64,000 bases of DNA from Curtobacterium sp. MCLR17_007 (GCF_003234655.2 NZ_CP126271.1:1116001-1180000); one strand, 5' to 3'; shown: positions 28,761 to 37,587, numbered from the stretch's first letter. Made by a program: numbers and translations. The notes: generated by a model not told the origin, from the letters alone.

Positions 28761-30232
28761 GCGACCGTGACGACAACGACCCGTTCGACCCCTTCGACGC
28801 GGCCGGTCCCGCCGCGGACGGCATCGAGATCCCGGTGGGCCCGCCCGCCGATGCCGACCCGATCGAGGCCGTGCCCTTCGGTGGTGACGACGCCGAGGTC
28901 AAGCGGGTGGAGGCCGCGCTCTACGCCCGCATCGGCGAGCAGTCGCCCGAGCACCGCCTGACCGCCACGCGTCGCGCCGTCGAGCTCCTCGGCGACCCGC
29001 ACCTGGCGTACCCGGTGATCCACCTGACGGGCACGAACGGCAAGACCTCGACGGCGCGGATGACCGAGAGCATCGTCCGCGCGCACGGGCTGCGGACCGG
29101 GCTCATGACGAGCCCGCACCTGGTGTCGATCCGCGAACGGATCGTCATCGACGGCCAGCCCATCGCACCGGACCGCTTCGTCGAGAACTGGGACGACATC
29201 ACGCCGATCCTGGCCATGACGGACAAGGAGCTCACCGACAAGGGCGAGCTCCCGCTGACGTTCTTCGAGGCGCTGACCGTCCTGGCGCTCGCGTGCTTCG
29301 CCGAGGCGCCCGTCGACGTCGCCGTGATCGAGGTCGGCATGGGCGGCGAGTGGGACTCCACCAACGTCGTGCAGAGCCAGGTGCAGGTGTTCACCCCGAT
29401 CGCGATCGACCACGCCAAGCAGCTCGGCAACACCGTCGCCGAGATCGCCCGCACCAAGTCGGGGATCATCAAGCCGTCGTCGGCCGTCGTGTCGAGCGCG
29501 CAGGTCCCCGAGGCGCTCGCCGAACTCGAGCGGGCGGCCGAGCTCACCGAGTCGTCGCTCGCCGTCGAGGGCACCGGGTTCTCCGTGGTCGACGTGACCC
29601 CGGCCGTCGGCGGGCAGCTCGTCACCGTGCAGGGCGTCGCCGGTCGCTACGACGACCTGTTCCTGCCGCTGTTCGGCGCACACCAGGCCCACAACGCCGC
29701 CGTCGCGATCGCCGCGGTCGAGTCGTTCATCGGTCGGGGCGCGCAGCCGCTCGACCAGGACGTCCTCAGCGAGGGCCTCGCCGGTGCCACCAGCCCGGGT
29801 CGGCTGCAGCCCATCGCGCAGGACCCGACGGTGGTCGTCGACGCCGCGCACAACCCGCACGGCGCCAGGGCGTTGGCCGACGCGCTGCCCGTCGCGTTCC
29901 CCTCCGGACACGTGGTCGGTGTCGTCGGGATCCTCGCCGACAAGGACGCCCGGGGCTTCGTCCGAGCGCTGAAGGACACCGTCGCGACGTTCGTCGTGAC
30001 GCAGCCGCCGGGGGAGCGCGCCCTCGACGCCGACACGTTCGCCCGGGTCGTCGTCGACGAGGTGGGCAACGACCGCGTGGTCGTCGAGCCGTCGCTGGCA
30101 CAGGCCCTGTCGGAAGCGCGCGACCTGGCGGACGAGGCCGAGGCGGACGACGCCATGGTGCTCGTCGCCGGCTCCATCGTGATGGTGGGCGCGGTCATGG
30201 ACCTGGTCCACACCGAGGGGGAGTCGAAGTGA
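28757..30232 (+). CDS. folC: folylpolyglutamate synthase / dihydrofolate synthase
   Basis: 491 residues. The ATP-binding loop [11 protein letters not shown] is at 89-99, the second substrate loop is at [15 protein letters not shown], and the carboxylated-Lys/Mg region is [14 protein letters not shown]. The C-terminal domain has [15 protein letters not shown]. It adds glutamate to (dihydro)folates. The first 45 residues are an acidic Asp/Pro-rich extension absent from most homologues. It overlaps ileS upstream (ATGA) and the DUF4233 gene downstream (GTGA), so the ileS-folC-DUF4233 set is translationally coupled. Confidence 0.96.
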   Translation: MSDRDDNDPFDPFDAAGPAADGIEIPVGPPADADPIEAVPFGGDDAEVKRVEAALYARIGEQSPEHRLTATRRAVELLGDPHLAYPVIHLTGTNGKTSTARMTESIVRAHGLRTGLMTSPHLVSIRERIVIDGQPIAPDRFVENWDDITPILAMTDKELTDKGELPLTFFEALTVLALACFAEAPVDVAVIEVGMGGEWDSTNVVQSQVQVFTPIAIDHAKQLGNTVAEIARTKSGIIKPSSAVVSSAQVPEALAELERAAELTESSLAVEGTGFSVVDVTPAVGGQLVTVQGVAGRYDDLFLPLFGAHQAHNAAVAIAAVESFIGRGAQPLDQDVLSEGLAGATSPGRLQPIAQDPTVVVDAAHNPHGARALADALPVAFPSGHVVGVVGILADKDARGFVRALKDTVATFVVTQPPGERALDADTFARVVVDEVGNDRVVVEPSLAQALSEARDLADEAEADDAMVLVAGSIVMVGAVMDLVHTEGESK

Positions 30233-30642
30233 CGGACGGACCACGGGCCTCCCGTCCGGGTCGCACGCCCCGGACCCGCCGTCCGCGACGCGACCGCGGG
30301 GCCCGCGAGAGCCTGCTGTCGATCACGCTCGTCCTCGAGGCGATCATGTTCTTCTTCCCGATGCTCGTCGTGTTCGGCAAGCACACGCTGCCGGCCGGTG
30401 TCGCCTTCGGCGGCGGGCTCGCGGCGATCGTCGTGCTGGCGCTGGCGTCGCGCCTGACCGGTACCCGTGCCGGTGTAGGGTTCGGGTGGCTGCTGCAGGC
30501 GGCCATCCTCGCCACCGGCTTCATCGAGCCGTTCATGGTCGTGGTGGGCCTGGTGTTCCTGGCGCTGTGGGTGTTCTGCTTCGTCAAGGGCGGTCAGCTC
30601 GACCGTCAGAACGCCGCCCGCCGAGCCGCTGCCGGCGACTGA
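30229..30642 (+). CDS. DUF4233 four-TM membrane protein
   Basis: 137 residues from GTG 30229, overlapping the folC stop (GTGA). A basic 25-residue N-terminus (PRTRRPRRDRGARESLL) is followed by four membrane helices, including LEAIMFFFPMLVVFG and GFGWLLQAAILATGFIEPFMVVVGLVFLALWVF. DUF4233 proteins occur right after folC in many actinobacteria; their function is unknown to me. Family assignment rests on position and on the ESLLSITLVLEAIMFFFPM pattern. Confidence 0.85.
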   Translation: MTDGPRASRPGRTPRTRRPRRDRGARESLLSITLVLEAIMFFFPMLVVFGKHTLPAGVAFGGGLAAIVVLALASRLTGTRAGVGFGWLLQAAILATGFIEPFMVVVGLVFLALWVFCFVKGGQLDRQNAARRAAAGD

Positions 30643-30680
30643 TCCGAATCCACCCCTCCAGAACCTCAGGGAGCACCGCT

Positions 30681-31100
30681 GTGTCCGACTTCGAAGAGAC
30701 CCTCGTCCTCGTCAAGCCCGACGGCGTCGCCCGCCAGCTCACCGGTGAGATCCTGCGCCGGATCGAGGCCAAGGGCTACGAGATCGTCGACCTGAAGATG
30801 CTGACCGCACCGCGCGACCTGCTCGACGCGCACTACGAGGAACACCAGGGCAAGCCGTTCTTCGAACCGCTGGTCGAGTTCATGCAGTCCGGCCCGGTCG
30901 TCGCCGTGCGCGTCGCCGGCAACGCGGCGATCGCGGGCTTCCGCTCGCTCGCCGGCACCACCGACCCGACCGGCGCCGCGCCCGGCACCATCCGCGGTGA
31001 CCTCGGCCGCGACTGGGGCCTCAAGGTCCAGCAGAACCTGGTGCACGGCTCGGACAGCCCCGAGTCCGCCGCGCGCGAGCTCGGCCTCTGGTTCGCCTGA
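30681..31100 (+). CDS. ndk: nucleoside diphosphate kinase
   Basis: 139 residues from GTG 30681 with CAGGGAG upstream. The phosphorylated His122 lies in NLVHGSDS, and the nucleotide-binding pattern is PGTIRGDLG. Length and motifs are standard. It equilibrates nucleoside tri- and diphosphates and is the last gene of the ileS-folC-ndk run, followed by a very strong hairpin terminator. Confidence 0.97.
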   Translation: MSDFEETLVLVKPDGVARQLTGEILRRIEAKGYEIVDLKMLTAPRDLLDAHYEEHQGKPFFEPLVEFMQSGPVVAVRVAGNAAIAGFRSLAGTTDPTGAAPGTIRGDLGRDWGLKVQQNLVHGSDSPESAARELGLWFA

Positions 31101-31153
31101 GCGGTCGCCGCGCCTGACGGCGCTCGCGCTCGCTGCTGCGCTTCCGCGCAACC

Positions 31154-31197
31154 GAAAGCGCCCCGCGCCACGTGACCACGTGGCGCGGGGCGCTTTC
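31154..31197 (+). terminator. strong hairpin terminator after ndk
   Basis: Arms 31154-31174 and 31177-31197 (beginning GAAAGCGCCCCGCGCC) are exact complements over 21 bases with a two-base centre, flanked by A-rich/T-rich ends (GAAAG...CTTTC), so it works in both directions. Confidence 0.85.
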
Positions 31198-31215
31198 CGT
31201 TGTGCGAGCGGCAGC

Positions 31216-31254
31216 GGGCCGCTGCCGCGGGCCGCTGCCGCGGGCCGCTGCCGC
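31216..31254. repeat. three tandem copies of a 13-bp unit
   Basis: GGGCCGCTGCCGC is repeated exactly three times head to tail between the ndk terminator and the palindrome at 31268. There is no reading frame of note. It looks like a slippage-type minisatellite. Confidence 0.7.
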
Positions 31255-31267
31255 GGCGCACGCTGCC

Positions 31268-31342
31268 TCGCACCCCTGCGCCGACGTCGCGCCCCCGCAG
31301 GACGGGGCGCGACGTCCGCCCGGGGGTGCGATCCGTCAGCGT
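31268..31342. repeat. nested extragenic palindrome (copy B)
   Basis: Inner arms GACGTCGCGCCCC (31283-31295) and its complement (31304-31316) are nested within outer arms TCGCACCCC (31268-31276) and GGGGTGCGA (31323-31331), followed by TCCGTCAGCGTG. The order and much of the sequence match copy A at 9936-10012. The rest of 31101-31420 holds no gene that I can support. Confidence 0.7.
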
Positions 31343-31420
31343 GTGCCGCCGCGGCGCGGCGCCCCGAACGACGACGGCCCCGCACTCCGGGAGCGCGGGG
31401 CCGTCCTGACGGGGAGCGGG

Positions 31421-32287
31421 CTACTTGACCGCGCCACCGTTCTGCTCGACGAACGCGGCGAAGGCGTCGGCGTCGGTCCAGGCGCTGGTGCCCTGGGCGT
31501 TGTACTGCTTGCCGTTCACGATCACGGTCGGGGTGCCGGTGAGCTTGTCGAGCGACGAGTTCGCGAGCGGCTCGGTCAGCACGCGGTTCGTGGCGTCACC
31601 GACCCATCCGGCGAAACGCTGGTCCGTGATGCAGGACTGCACGTTCTTGTTCGTGGCGCCGGCCTTCTTCGCGATCGAGGCCAGCTGGTCGTTCGTCAGG
31701 CCCTTCGTACCCTCGGACGGCTGGTTCTCGTAAAAGGCCGAGTTGACGTCGAGGAAGGCGTCGGGGTCGTAGTTCGCGACACACGCTGCGGCTGCTGCTG
31801 AACGCGTGGAGTACTTCGAGCCGAGCGACGAGCGGTCGAGCAGGTTGAACGGGTGGATCTCGAGCGTGGCGGAGCCGTTCGCGACCCACTGCTTGATCTG
31901 CTTCATGTTGCCGGTCTCGAACTGGTTGCAGATCGGGCACATGTAGTCCTCGTACACCGTGATGTTCGCGATCGAGTCGTCCTGCTTCGTGGCGGTCGGC
32001 GTGCCGCCCTCGGGGATGGCCTTGGTCGTGACGGGCACGATCTTGCCGTTCTGCCCCTGGAACACGATGCCGTCGCTGGCCATGTTCTTGGGACCGGGAC
32101 CGGCAGGCTGGATCGAGTTCGCGATCACCAGCACGATGACGGCGACGATCGCCAGGGACCCCACGATGATGCCGCTGATCGTCAGGGTCTTGTTGCGGCG
32201 CCGGCGGGCCTTCTCCTTCTCGCGCTGAGCCGCGGCACGTTCCCGTGCGGCGTTCCGGCGGGCCTTCTTGCTCTCGTTGTCGCTCAT
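31421..32287 (-). CDS. membrane-anchored DsbA-family thiol oxidoreductase
   Basis: 288 residues. A highly basic cytoplasmic N-terminus (about 33 residues, Arg/Lys/Ala-rich) leads into one membrane helix (ISGIIVGSLAIVAVIVLVIA). The outer thioredoxin-fold domain has the redox motif CPIC at 117-120 and the cis-Pro loop TGTPTVIVNG near 255. Two further Cys (AAAACVANY and QSCITDQ) could form a structural disulfide. It oxidises exported proteins. VKOR, encoded 106 bp upstream on the same strand, is its likely re-oxidant, as in Mycobacterium. Confidence 0.92.
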   Translation of the reverse strand: MSDNESKKARRNAARERAAAQREKEKARRRRNKTLTISGIIVGSLAIVAVIVLVIANSIQPAGPGPKNMASDGIVFQGQNGKIVPVTTKAIPEGGTPTATKQDDSIANITVYEDYMCPICNQFETGNMKQIKQWVANGSATLEIHPFNLLDRSSLGSKYSTRSAAAAACVANYDPDAFLDVNSAFYENQPSEGTKGLTNDQLASIAKKAGATNKNVQSCITDQRFAGWVGDATNRVLTEPLANSSLDKLTGTPTVIVNGKQYNAQGTSAWTDADAFAAFVEQNGGAVK

Positions 32288-32393
32288 CGGGAACGAGCGT
32301 AACGGGTGCCGGTGTGCCGACGGGCTCTGCTGGCTGAGAAGAGCCCAGGAGTCCGGTGACGTGTCACCGATGGTCGGTGACCCGGTCGCCGGT

Positions 32394-32993
32394 TCAGATG
32401 AAGTCGAGGACCCGCGGGAACATGATCAGGATCGTCACCGCGATGACCAGGTAGTTCGCCAGCGGGAACGCCCAGCAGAACGGCAGCAGCGCCCGCCCGA
32501 CCCGACGCGCCCGGGGACCGAAGGTGCCGCGCGACATGTTCCAGATGGTGAACACCCAGAACATGGGGATGGTCATCGCCCAGACGAGCATGCACCAGGG
32601 GCACAGCGCGCCGATCGACCACACGGTCTGGGTGAAGAGCCAGGTGACGAAGACCCATGCCACGAGGAGCCCGGCGTTGAACGCCACGAGGAAGCCCCGC
32701 GAACCGCGGAACCCCGCGAGCAGCACGGCGCCGACGGCGATCGGCGCGACGAAGCCCATCAGTCCCAGCAGCGGGTTCGGGAAGCCGAGCAGGTGTCCCT
32801 GTGCACTCGTCATCACGTCCGAGCAGTTGATGAACGGGTTGACGTCGCAGCTGAGCGCCGCCTTCGGGTTCTCGTACTTCGCGAACTCGTCGAGGACGAG
32901 TCGGAACGCCGCGTACAGGGCGACCGCCCCGGTGACGAGCAGCAGCACGGCGACGGCGACGGGACGACGGGTGGTGGGTGCAGTCGTGGTCAC
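32394..32993 (-). CDS. VKOR-family quinone-linked disulfide reoxidase
   Basis: 199 residues from GTG 32993. The loop pair Cys49/Cys57 (SCDVNPFINCSD) and the active CPWC (131-134) at the end of a membrane helix are all present, with four or more membrane helices. VKOR passes electrons from DsbA-like partners to quinone. It is followed by the DsbA-like gene, giving a complete oxidative-folding pair. An upstream in-frame start at 33035 exists but would put a polar HCys-containing stretch ahead of the conserved N-terminus, so GTG 32993 is preferred. Confidence 0.9.
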   Translation of the reverse strand: MTTTAPTTRRPVAVAVLLLVTGAVALYAAFRLVLDEFAKYENPKAALSCDVNPFINCSDVMTSAQGHLLGFPNPLLGLMGFVAPIAVGAVLLAGFRGSRGFLVAFNAGLLVAWVFVTWLFTQTVWSIGALCPWCMLVWAMTIPMFWVFTIWNMSRGTFGPRARRVGRALLPFCWAFPLANYLVIAVTILIMFPRVLDFI

Positions 32994-33052
32994 GCCGACA
33001 TGATGACACGTTCGTTCTGCGCCTTCCTCCGTCACGCGTGCGATGATGGGGA

Positions 33053-33136
33053 GGTCACACGGGAGATCCGTGTGGCACAGCGAGCTTTCCGGGCACCAGC
33101 CCGGGTGAACAGGTGCGGTGAGAGCGCACCGTGACC
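33053..33136 (+). ncRNA. structured leader upstream of RNase E/G with a P12-like hairpin
   Basis: Three hairpins can be drawn by eye. CACACGG/CCGTGTG is at 33056-33062 and 33068-33074. CCGGGC/GCCCGG with loop ACCA is at 33089-33104. GGTGCG/CGCACC with loop GTGAGAG is at 33112-33130. GGTCAC at 33053 and GTGACC at 33131-33136 could close or compete with the whole. The third hairpin and its preceding GGGTGAAC closely resemble the GGGUGAAA...GGUGCGGUAAGAGCGCACC segment (P12) of bacterial RNase P RNA. The remaining 187 bp to the rne ATG hold no gene I can support. This is a cis-regulatory candidate; it was not folded by software. Confidence 0.5.
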
Positions 33137-33322
33137 GGACGACGCGTCACTCCGACGCCGAACCGAGCGGAGCCGGGTGCTCCGGACGGTCCGAGCGCAC
33201 GGCAGGTCGACGCCGGACGGTCACTGACCAGCGAGTGCGGGCGGCGTCGCCGCCGTCCGCCACAACGACAGGATTCCCGCCGCCCCTCGGGGTGGGAGCG
33301 GGGCTGAGGAGTGCACCAGGCC

Positions 33323-36265
33323 ATGGTGGAGAACGACAACAACAGCAACCAGAACACCGACGATGCCGCACCGAAGCGACGCGGCCGCCTGTTCGGCGGA
33401 CGCCGCGCCCGGTCGGCAGGCACCCTGGAGGCCCGCAACGGCTCACAGGGACCGGCCGACGGTGCCGACACGGCGACCCCGGACACCGGGTTGGTCGAGC
33501 AGACCGGCACGGATGCGGCGCCCGAGACGGGCTCCGTCTCGGTGGAGGTGCAGTCGGTCACGACGACCGACGCCCCGGACGACGTCAGCACGTTGACCGG
33601 TGACGTCCCGGTCGTCGACGTCGCCGCAGCGGCCGCCGAGGCCGAGGCCACCGCGGTCGAGGAGTCGGGCGCGACCGAGGAGCCGGACACGGTCGAGCAG
33701 TCGGGCACGGACGTGCAGTCGGACGTCGTCGCTCCGGTCGAGTCGCACGAGGCCGATGCGGTCGCCCCGGAGCAGGCCGTCGAGACGGCACCGGAGCAGG
33801 CCGACGCGGTCGCGCCGCCGGAGCCCGTCGTCCCCCGTGCCACCTCGACACTCAGCCTGATCTTCCACGCCCCGGTCCTGCCGGAGCTGCCGGCCCGCTC
33901 GTCGCGCATCGACCGCTCGGACCGGTTCGACCGCTCGGACCGGTTCGACCGTTCCGAGGGCACCGACCGGGCCGAGCGCTCGGAGCGGTCCGACTGGGAC
34001 GACGACGACGAGGACTTCGGCGGTGGCAGCCGCCGCCGCACGCGCCGTCGGGGCACGAGCGCCGACCGCGAGCCGCGTGACCACCAGGAGCCGCGTCGCC
34101 GCGAGGTCGAGCTCATCACCGAGCCCCAGCGGATCAAGGGCTCCACCCGCCTCGAGGCGAAGAAGCAGCGCCGTCGCGACGGCCGTGACGCCGGGCGCCG
34201 CCGCCAGGTCGTGACCGAGGACGAGTTCCTCGCCCGCCGTGAGAGCGTCGACCGCCAGATGATCGTCCGCTCGAGCGCGCAGAAGATCGAGATCGGCGTC
34301 ATCGAGGACAACGTCCTCGCCGAGCACTACGTCACCAAGTCCCACAACGTCTCCCTCATCGGGAACGTGTACCTGGGCAAGGTGCAGAACGTCCTGCCCT
34401 CGATGGAGGCGGCGTTCGTCGACATCGGCCGCGGTCGCAACGCCGTGCTCTACGCCGGTGAGGTCGACTGGAACTCGGTCGAGACGGGCAACCACGGCCG
34501 TCGCATCGAGGCCGCGCTCAAGCCGGGGGACAAGGTCCTCGTGCAGGTCACGAAGGACCCGGTCGGCCACAAGGGCGCCCGCCTGACCAGCCAGGTCTCG
34601 CTGCCGGGCCGCTACCTGGTCTACGTGCCGAACGGCTCGATGAACGGCATCTCGCGCAAGCTCCCGGACACCGAGCGTGCCCGCCTGAAGAAGATCCTCA
34701 AAGAGGTCCTGCCGGAGCACGCGGGCGTCATCGTCCGCACCGCTGCGGAGGGCGCGACCGAGGAGCAGCTCACCCGCGACGTGCAGCGCCTGACCGCGCA
34801 GTGGGAGGCCATCCAGAAGAAGGTCGAGCACGGGCACGCCCCGGTCATGCTCCACTCGGAGCCGGACCTGCTCGTCAAGATCGTGCGTGACGTCTTCAAC
34901 GAGGACTTCACGAAGCTGATCATCGACGGCGATGCCGCACGCGAGACCATCGAGGAGTACCTCGACGCCGTCGCGCCCGACCTCAAGGACCGCGTCGAGC
35001 TCTACGACGGCCCGGACTCCTTCGAGGAGCACCGTCTCAACGAGCAGATCGAGAAGGCCCTCGACCGCAAGGTCTGGCTGCCGTCCGGCGGTTCGCTCGT
35101 GATCGACCGCACCGAGGCCATGACGGTCGTCGACGTCAACACGGGCAAGTTCGTCGGTTCCGGGGGCAACCTCGAGGAGACCGTCACCAAGAACAACCTC
35201 GAGGCCGCCGAGGAGCTCGTCCGTCAGCTCCGCCTGCGGGACATCGGCGGCATCATCGTCGTCGACTTCATCGACATGGTGCTCGAGACGAACCGTGACC
35301 TCGTGCTGCGCCGCCTGATGGAGTGCCTGAGCCGCGACCGCACGAAGCACCAGGTCGCCGAGGTCACCTCGCTCGGCCTCGTGCAGATGACCCGCAAGAA
35401 GATCGGCGTCGGGCTGCGCGAGTCGCTCGAAGAGGTCAACGCGAAGGTCAACGACAACAACGCTGACCCGGGCCCGTCGAAGGGCCGCCGCAAGGCCCGC
35501 AGCGGGAACGACAGCGGCAACGGCAACGGGAACGGCAACCAGAACGGACAGCGCGGTGGCGCTGACCAGAAGCCGTCGCAGGCGCACCAGATCACCGACG
35601 ACGTGAAGAACGCGCTGTCCCGGATCGCGGCGTCGACCATCGCGCACGACGAGGTCGCCGCGTCCGTCCCGTCCACCCCCACCTCGGCGCCGTCGCACGA
35701 GGCACCCGCTGCAGCGTCTGGGTCGTCCTCGGATGCCGGTGCCCCGGACAACGAGCCCGAGTCCACCGGTGGCGGCAAGCGTCGTCGCCGGCGCGGGGGT
35801 CGTGCGAGCTCCGAGCAGTCCGCGCCCACCGCGACCGAGGGCATCCTGACGGTGTCGGCACCGTCCTCGACCACGGCGCCCGCTGCGGCGTCGGAGTCGA
35901 CGGCTCCCGAGGCCGGCGCGCCCGTGTCCGCCGCACCGCAGCGCGCGACGGAGCCGGCCGCGTCAGCTGCTCCGGACCAGGCGGCTGCGCCGACCCGGCG
36001 TCGCGTGTCCTCCTCGGCCCCGGTGACCCCGGCCGACACGACCGTCGCGATCCTCGACATCCCCGTCGCGGTGACGAAGCGCGAGGCCCGCAAGGCGCCG
36101 GATGCCGACTCGCTCCTGGACTCGGTGCTGCAGGCGCTGCCCGAGCCCAAGCAGCCCGGCCAGGGTCGTTCGCGGTCCCGTCGCGTGTCGTCGGGCAGCA
36201 TCAGCGCCCCGGCGACGTCCGGCGAGACCCCGACCGACGACGGCGCCGTGATCCTGGGGAACTGA
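33323..36265 (+). CDS. rne: ribonuclease E/G
   Basis: About 980 residues from ATG 33323; AGGAG at 33307-33311 lies 11 bp upstream, and a GTG at 33311 is in frame. A 300-residue disordered N-terminal extension (acidic Val/Ala/Asp-rich, then RSDRFDRSDRFDRSE repeats and Arg-rich RRRTRRR) precedes the S1 domain (NVYLGKVQNVLPSMEAAFVDIG) and the catalytic DNase-I-like domain. The Mg-binding motif is MTVVDVNTGKFVG with a second acidic site at VVDFIDM. A roughly 270-residue Pro/Ala/Ser-rich C-terminal tail follows. As in other actinobacteria, the core sits between unstructured arms. It starts mRNA decay and rRNA processing. Confidence 0.95.
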   Translation: MVENDNNSNQNTDDAAPKRRGRLFGGRRARSAGTLEARNGSQGPADGADTATPDTGLVEQTGTDAAPETGSVSVEVQSVTTTDAPDDVSTLTGDVPVVDVAAAAAEAEATAVEESGATEEPDTVEQSGTDVQSDVVAPVESHEADAVAPEQAVETAPEQADAVAPPEPVVPRATSTLSLIFHAPVLPELPARSSRIDRSDRFDRSDRFDRSEGTDRAERSERSDWDDDDEDFGGGSRRRTRRRGTSADREPRDHQEPRRREVELITEPQRIKGSTRLEAKKQRRRDGRDAGRRRQVVTEDEFLARRESVDRQMIVRSSAQKIEIGVIEDNVLAEHYVTKSHNVSLIGNVYLGKVQNVLPSMEAAFVDIGRGRNAVLYAGEVDWNSVETGNHGRRIEAALKPGDKVLVQVTKDPVGHKGARLTSQVSLPGRYLVYVPNGSMNGISRKLPDTERARLKKILKEVLPEHAGVIVRTAAEGATEEQLTRDVQRLTAQWEAIQKKVEHGHAPVMLHSEPDLLVKIVRDVFNEDFTKLIIDGDAARETIEEYLDAVAPDLKDRVELYDGPDSFEEHRLNEQIEKALDRKVWLPSGGSLVIDRTEAMTVVDVNTGKFVGSGGNLEETVTKNNLEAAEELVRQLRLRDIGGIIVVDFIDMVLETNRDLVLRRLMECLSRDRTKHQVAEVTSLGLVQMTRKKIGVGLRESLEEVNAKVNDNNADPGPSKGRRKARSGNDSGNGNGNGNQNGQRGGADQKPSQAHQITDDVKNALSRIAASTIAHDEVAASVPSTPTSAPSHEAPAAASGSSSDAGAPDNEPESTGGGKRRRRRGGRASSEQSAPTATEGILTVSAPSSTTAPAAASESTAPEAGAPVSAAPQRATEPAASAAPDQAAAPTRRRVSSSAPVTPADTTVAILDIPVAVTKREARKAPDADSLLDSVLQALPEPKQPGQGRSRSRRVSSGSISAPATSGETPTDDGAVILGN

Positions 36266-36267
36266 GG

Positions 36268-36909
36268 GTGGTCGGGGACCCGACGCGTGCGTTCGCTCCC
36301 GGTGCCTCACGCGAGGGCACCGCAGGCGCGCTGATCGCCGTCGTCGGGGTCCTCGCCGTCCAGGCCGTGTCCGGGCTCGCCGGCATGCTCGGCACCAGCC
36401 TGTACATCGGCCCGTTCGCCTTCCACGGCGGGCAGAACATCGTCCTCGAGTTCGCCACCGCGGTGTTCGTCAGCCCGTTCCCGTTCTACGTCGGGGCGTT
36501 CCTGACGCTCGCGTTCCTGACACCGGTCACCCGGCGCAGCCCACTGCCGACGGTGCTGCTGCGTGCCGTCCTCGGCGGTGCGGGCGGCACGGTCGCGCTG
36601 GCACTCGTCGGCGTGTTCACCGGCGCGTACGGCGCGGTCGCCGACGGGCCACGACACCTGGTCACCGACGTGCTCACGACACCGCTGCAGCGGGGCGTGC
36701 CCCTGACGGCGATCCTGCTGGCCGCCGCGACGGTGGCCTGGCTGTGGCTCGGTCGCCCGCGTGGTTCCTCCCGGACGTCCGGCCGGCGCGCCGGCGCGCC
36801 GGGCACCACGCCGGGGACGGTCCGACCCGCCGACGCCGTCCCGCCGCCCTCGTTCCCGCAGCAGCCGCCGCGTCCGCCCGCGGGCCAGTGGGGTCCGCCC
36901 CGCACCTGA
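36268..36909 (+). CDS. membrane protein of unknown function downstream of rne
   Basis: 213 residues from GTG 36268, two bases after the rne stop, so it is translationally linked to it. Four hydrophobic helices (for example GALIAVVGVLAVQAVSGLAGML, PFYVGAFLTLAFLTPV, AGGTVALALVGVFTGAYG, LTAILLAAATVAWLWLG) precede a 45-residue Pro/Arg/Gly-rich cytoplasmic tail. No family recognised. Position suggests nothing firm beyond co-transcription with rne. Confidence 0.8.
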   Translation: MVGDPTRAFAPGASREGTAGALIAVVGVLAVQAVSGLAGMLGTSLYIGPFAFHGGQNIVLEFATAVFVSPFPFYVGAFLTLAFLTPVTRRSPLPTVLLRAVLGGAGGTVALALVGVFTGAYGAVADGPRHLVTDVLTTPLQRGVPLTAILLAAATVAWLWLGRPRGSSRTSGRRAGAPGTTPGTVRPADAVPPPSFPQQPPRPPAGQWGPPRT

Positions 36910-37129
36910 CGCGTGCCGTGCGCTGTCCCCCCGTCCCCCCAGGTTCCAGAATTCTGGCATCTCGAGGTGTCGGACCGGCGAGACGCGTCACTGCGTGGAC
37001 CGTGAGCGGCAGGTCCCCACACCGCGACCAGCAGCGGGCCGCCGGCGCGGTCGCCGCAGAGCGCTCGGACGGGAGGACCGTGGCGGGCCCGCACCGGGCC
37101 TCCAGGCCGTCGTTCGTCGCGCGGCGCCG
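36910..37129. other. convergent intergenic region with a 12-bp palindrome
   Basis: No gene is seen in 220 bp. CCAGAATTCTGG at 36946-36957 is a perfect palindrome, notably AT-richer than its surroundings. It lies 37 bp after a stop codon and between two convergent genes, so it is more likely an isolated protein-binding site or chance than a promoter operator. Confidence 0.35.
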
Positions 37130-37402
37130 TCAGGTGGCGCGCTTGTCGCGCTGCGCCACGCGCAGACCGCTCCCGATCAGGCGGAGGACGAGCTCTCGGC
37201 CCGACACCGCCTGGGCCCCGAGTGCGACGAGTTCGTCGTAGCGGGCGAGCGGCACGTCGTAGTGGTCGTGGTCGAACGCGCGGCGCGGCACACCGGCGCG
37301 TGCAGCGAAGGCGTGGAGTTCCGCGTAGGATGTGTCACTGACGAGGTGCGACCACACGGTTTCGTGTGCGGGCCACGTCGGCGGGTCGATCAACACGGTC
37401 AC
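37130..37402 (-). CDS. DUF4031 protein
   Basis: 90 residues from GTG 37402. The sequence MTVLIDPPTWPAHETVWSHL and the segment SYAELHAFAARAGVPRRAFDHDHYDVP match the DUF4031 family, small cytoplasmic proteins with conserved Asp/His/Tyr residues suggesting a metal or phosphate site. Function unknown. The start sits close to the oppositely directed rplU promoter. Confidence 0.85.
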   Translation of the reverse strand: MTVLIDPPTWPAHETVWSHLVSDTSYAELHAFAARAGVPRRAFDHDHYDVPLARYDELVALGAQAVSGRELVLRLIGSGLRVAQRDKRAT

Positions 37403-37427
37403 TCCGACAGACTACGTGTGTCGCCGT

Positions 37428-37457
37428 TTGACCGGACCCATGGGCATCGAGTATTCT
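37428..37457 (+). promoter_or_regulatory. promoter for rplU-rpmA
   Basis: TTGACC (37428-37433) and TATTCT (37452-37457) are 18 bp apart and 130 bp before the rplU start. This is the best sigma70-type promoter for the ribosomal-protein genes. The resulting leader of about 125 nt contains several GC-rich inverted repeats but no motif I can name. Confidence 0.65.
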
Positions 37458-37587
37458 CGTTCCTCGGTGTCACTGTGCCGTCCGGTCAGCTGGCCGTACC
37501 GCCTGTGGCTGGTCATCGGTTCCGACCGACCCGATCGTGCCCGGGCACCCGAGACTTCCCTCAAGCAGAGTTACGTAAGGATTCCAC

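Noticed and set aside
31216..31254. CRISPR-like array
   Set aside because: Three 13-bp copies without spacers; units are directly adjacent, so this is a simple tandem repeat.
33112..33130. RNase P RNA gene (rnpB) suggested by the P12-like hairpin
   Set aside because: No P4, P5, P10/11 or 3' conserved segments are found on either side; only the one hairpin matches, so it is treated as part of a leader.
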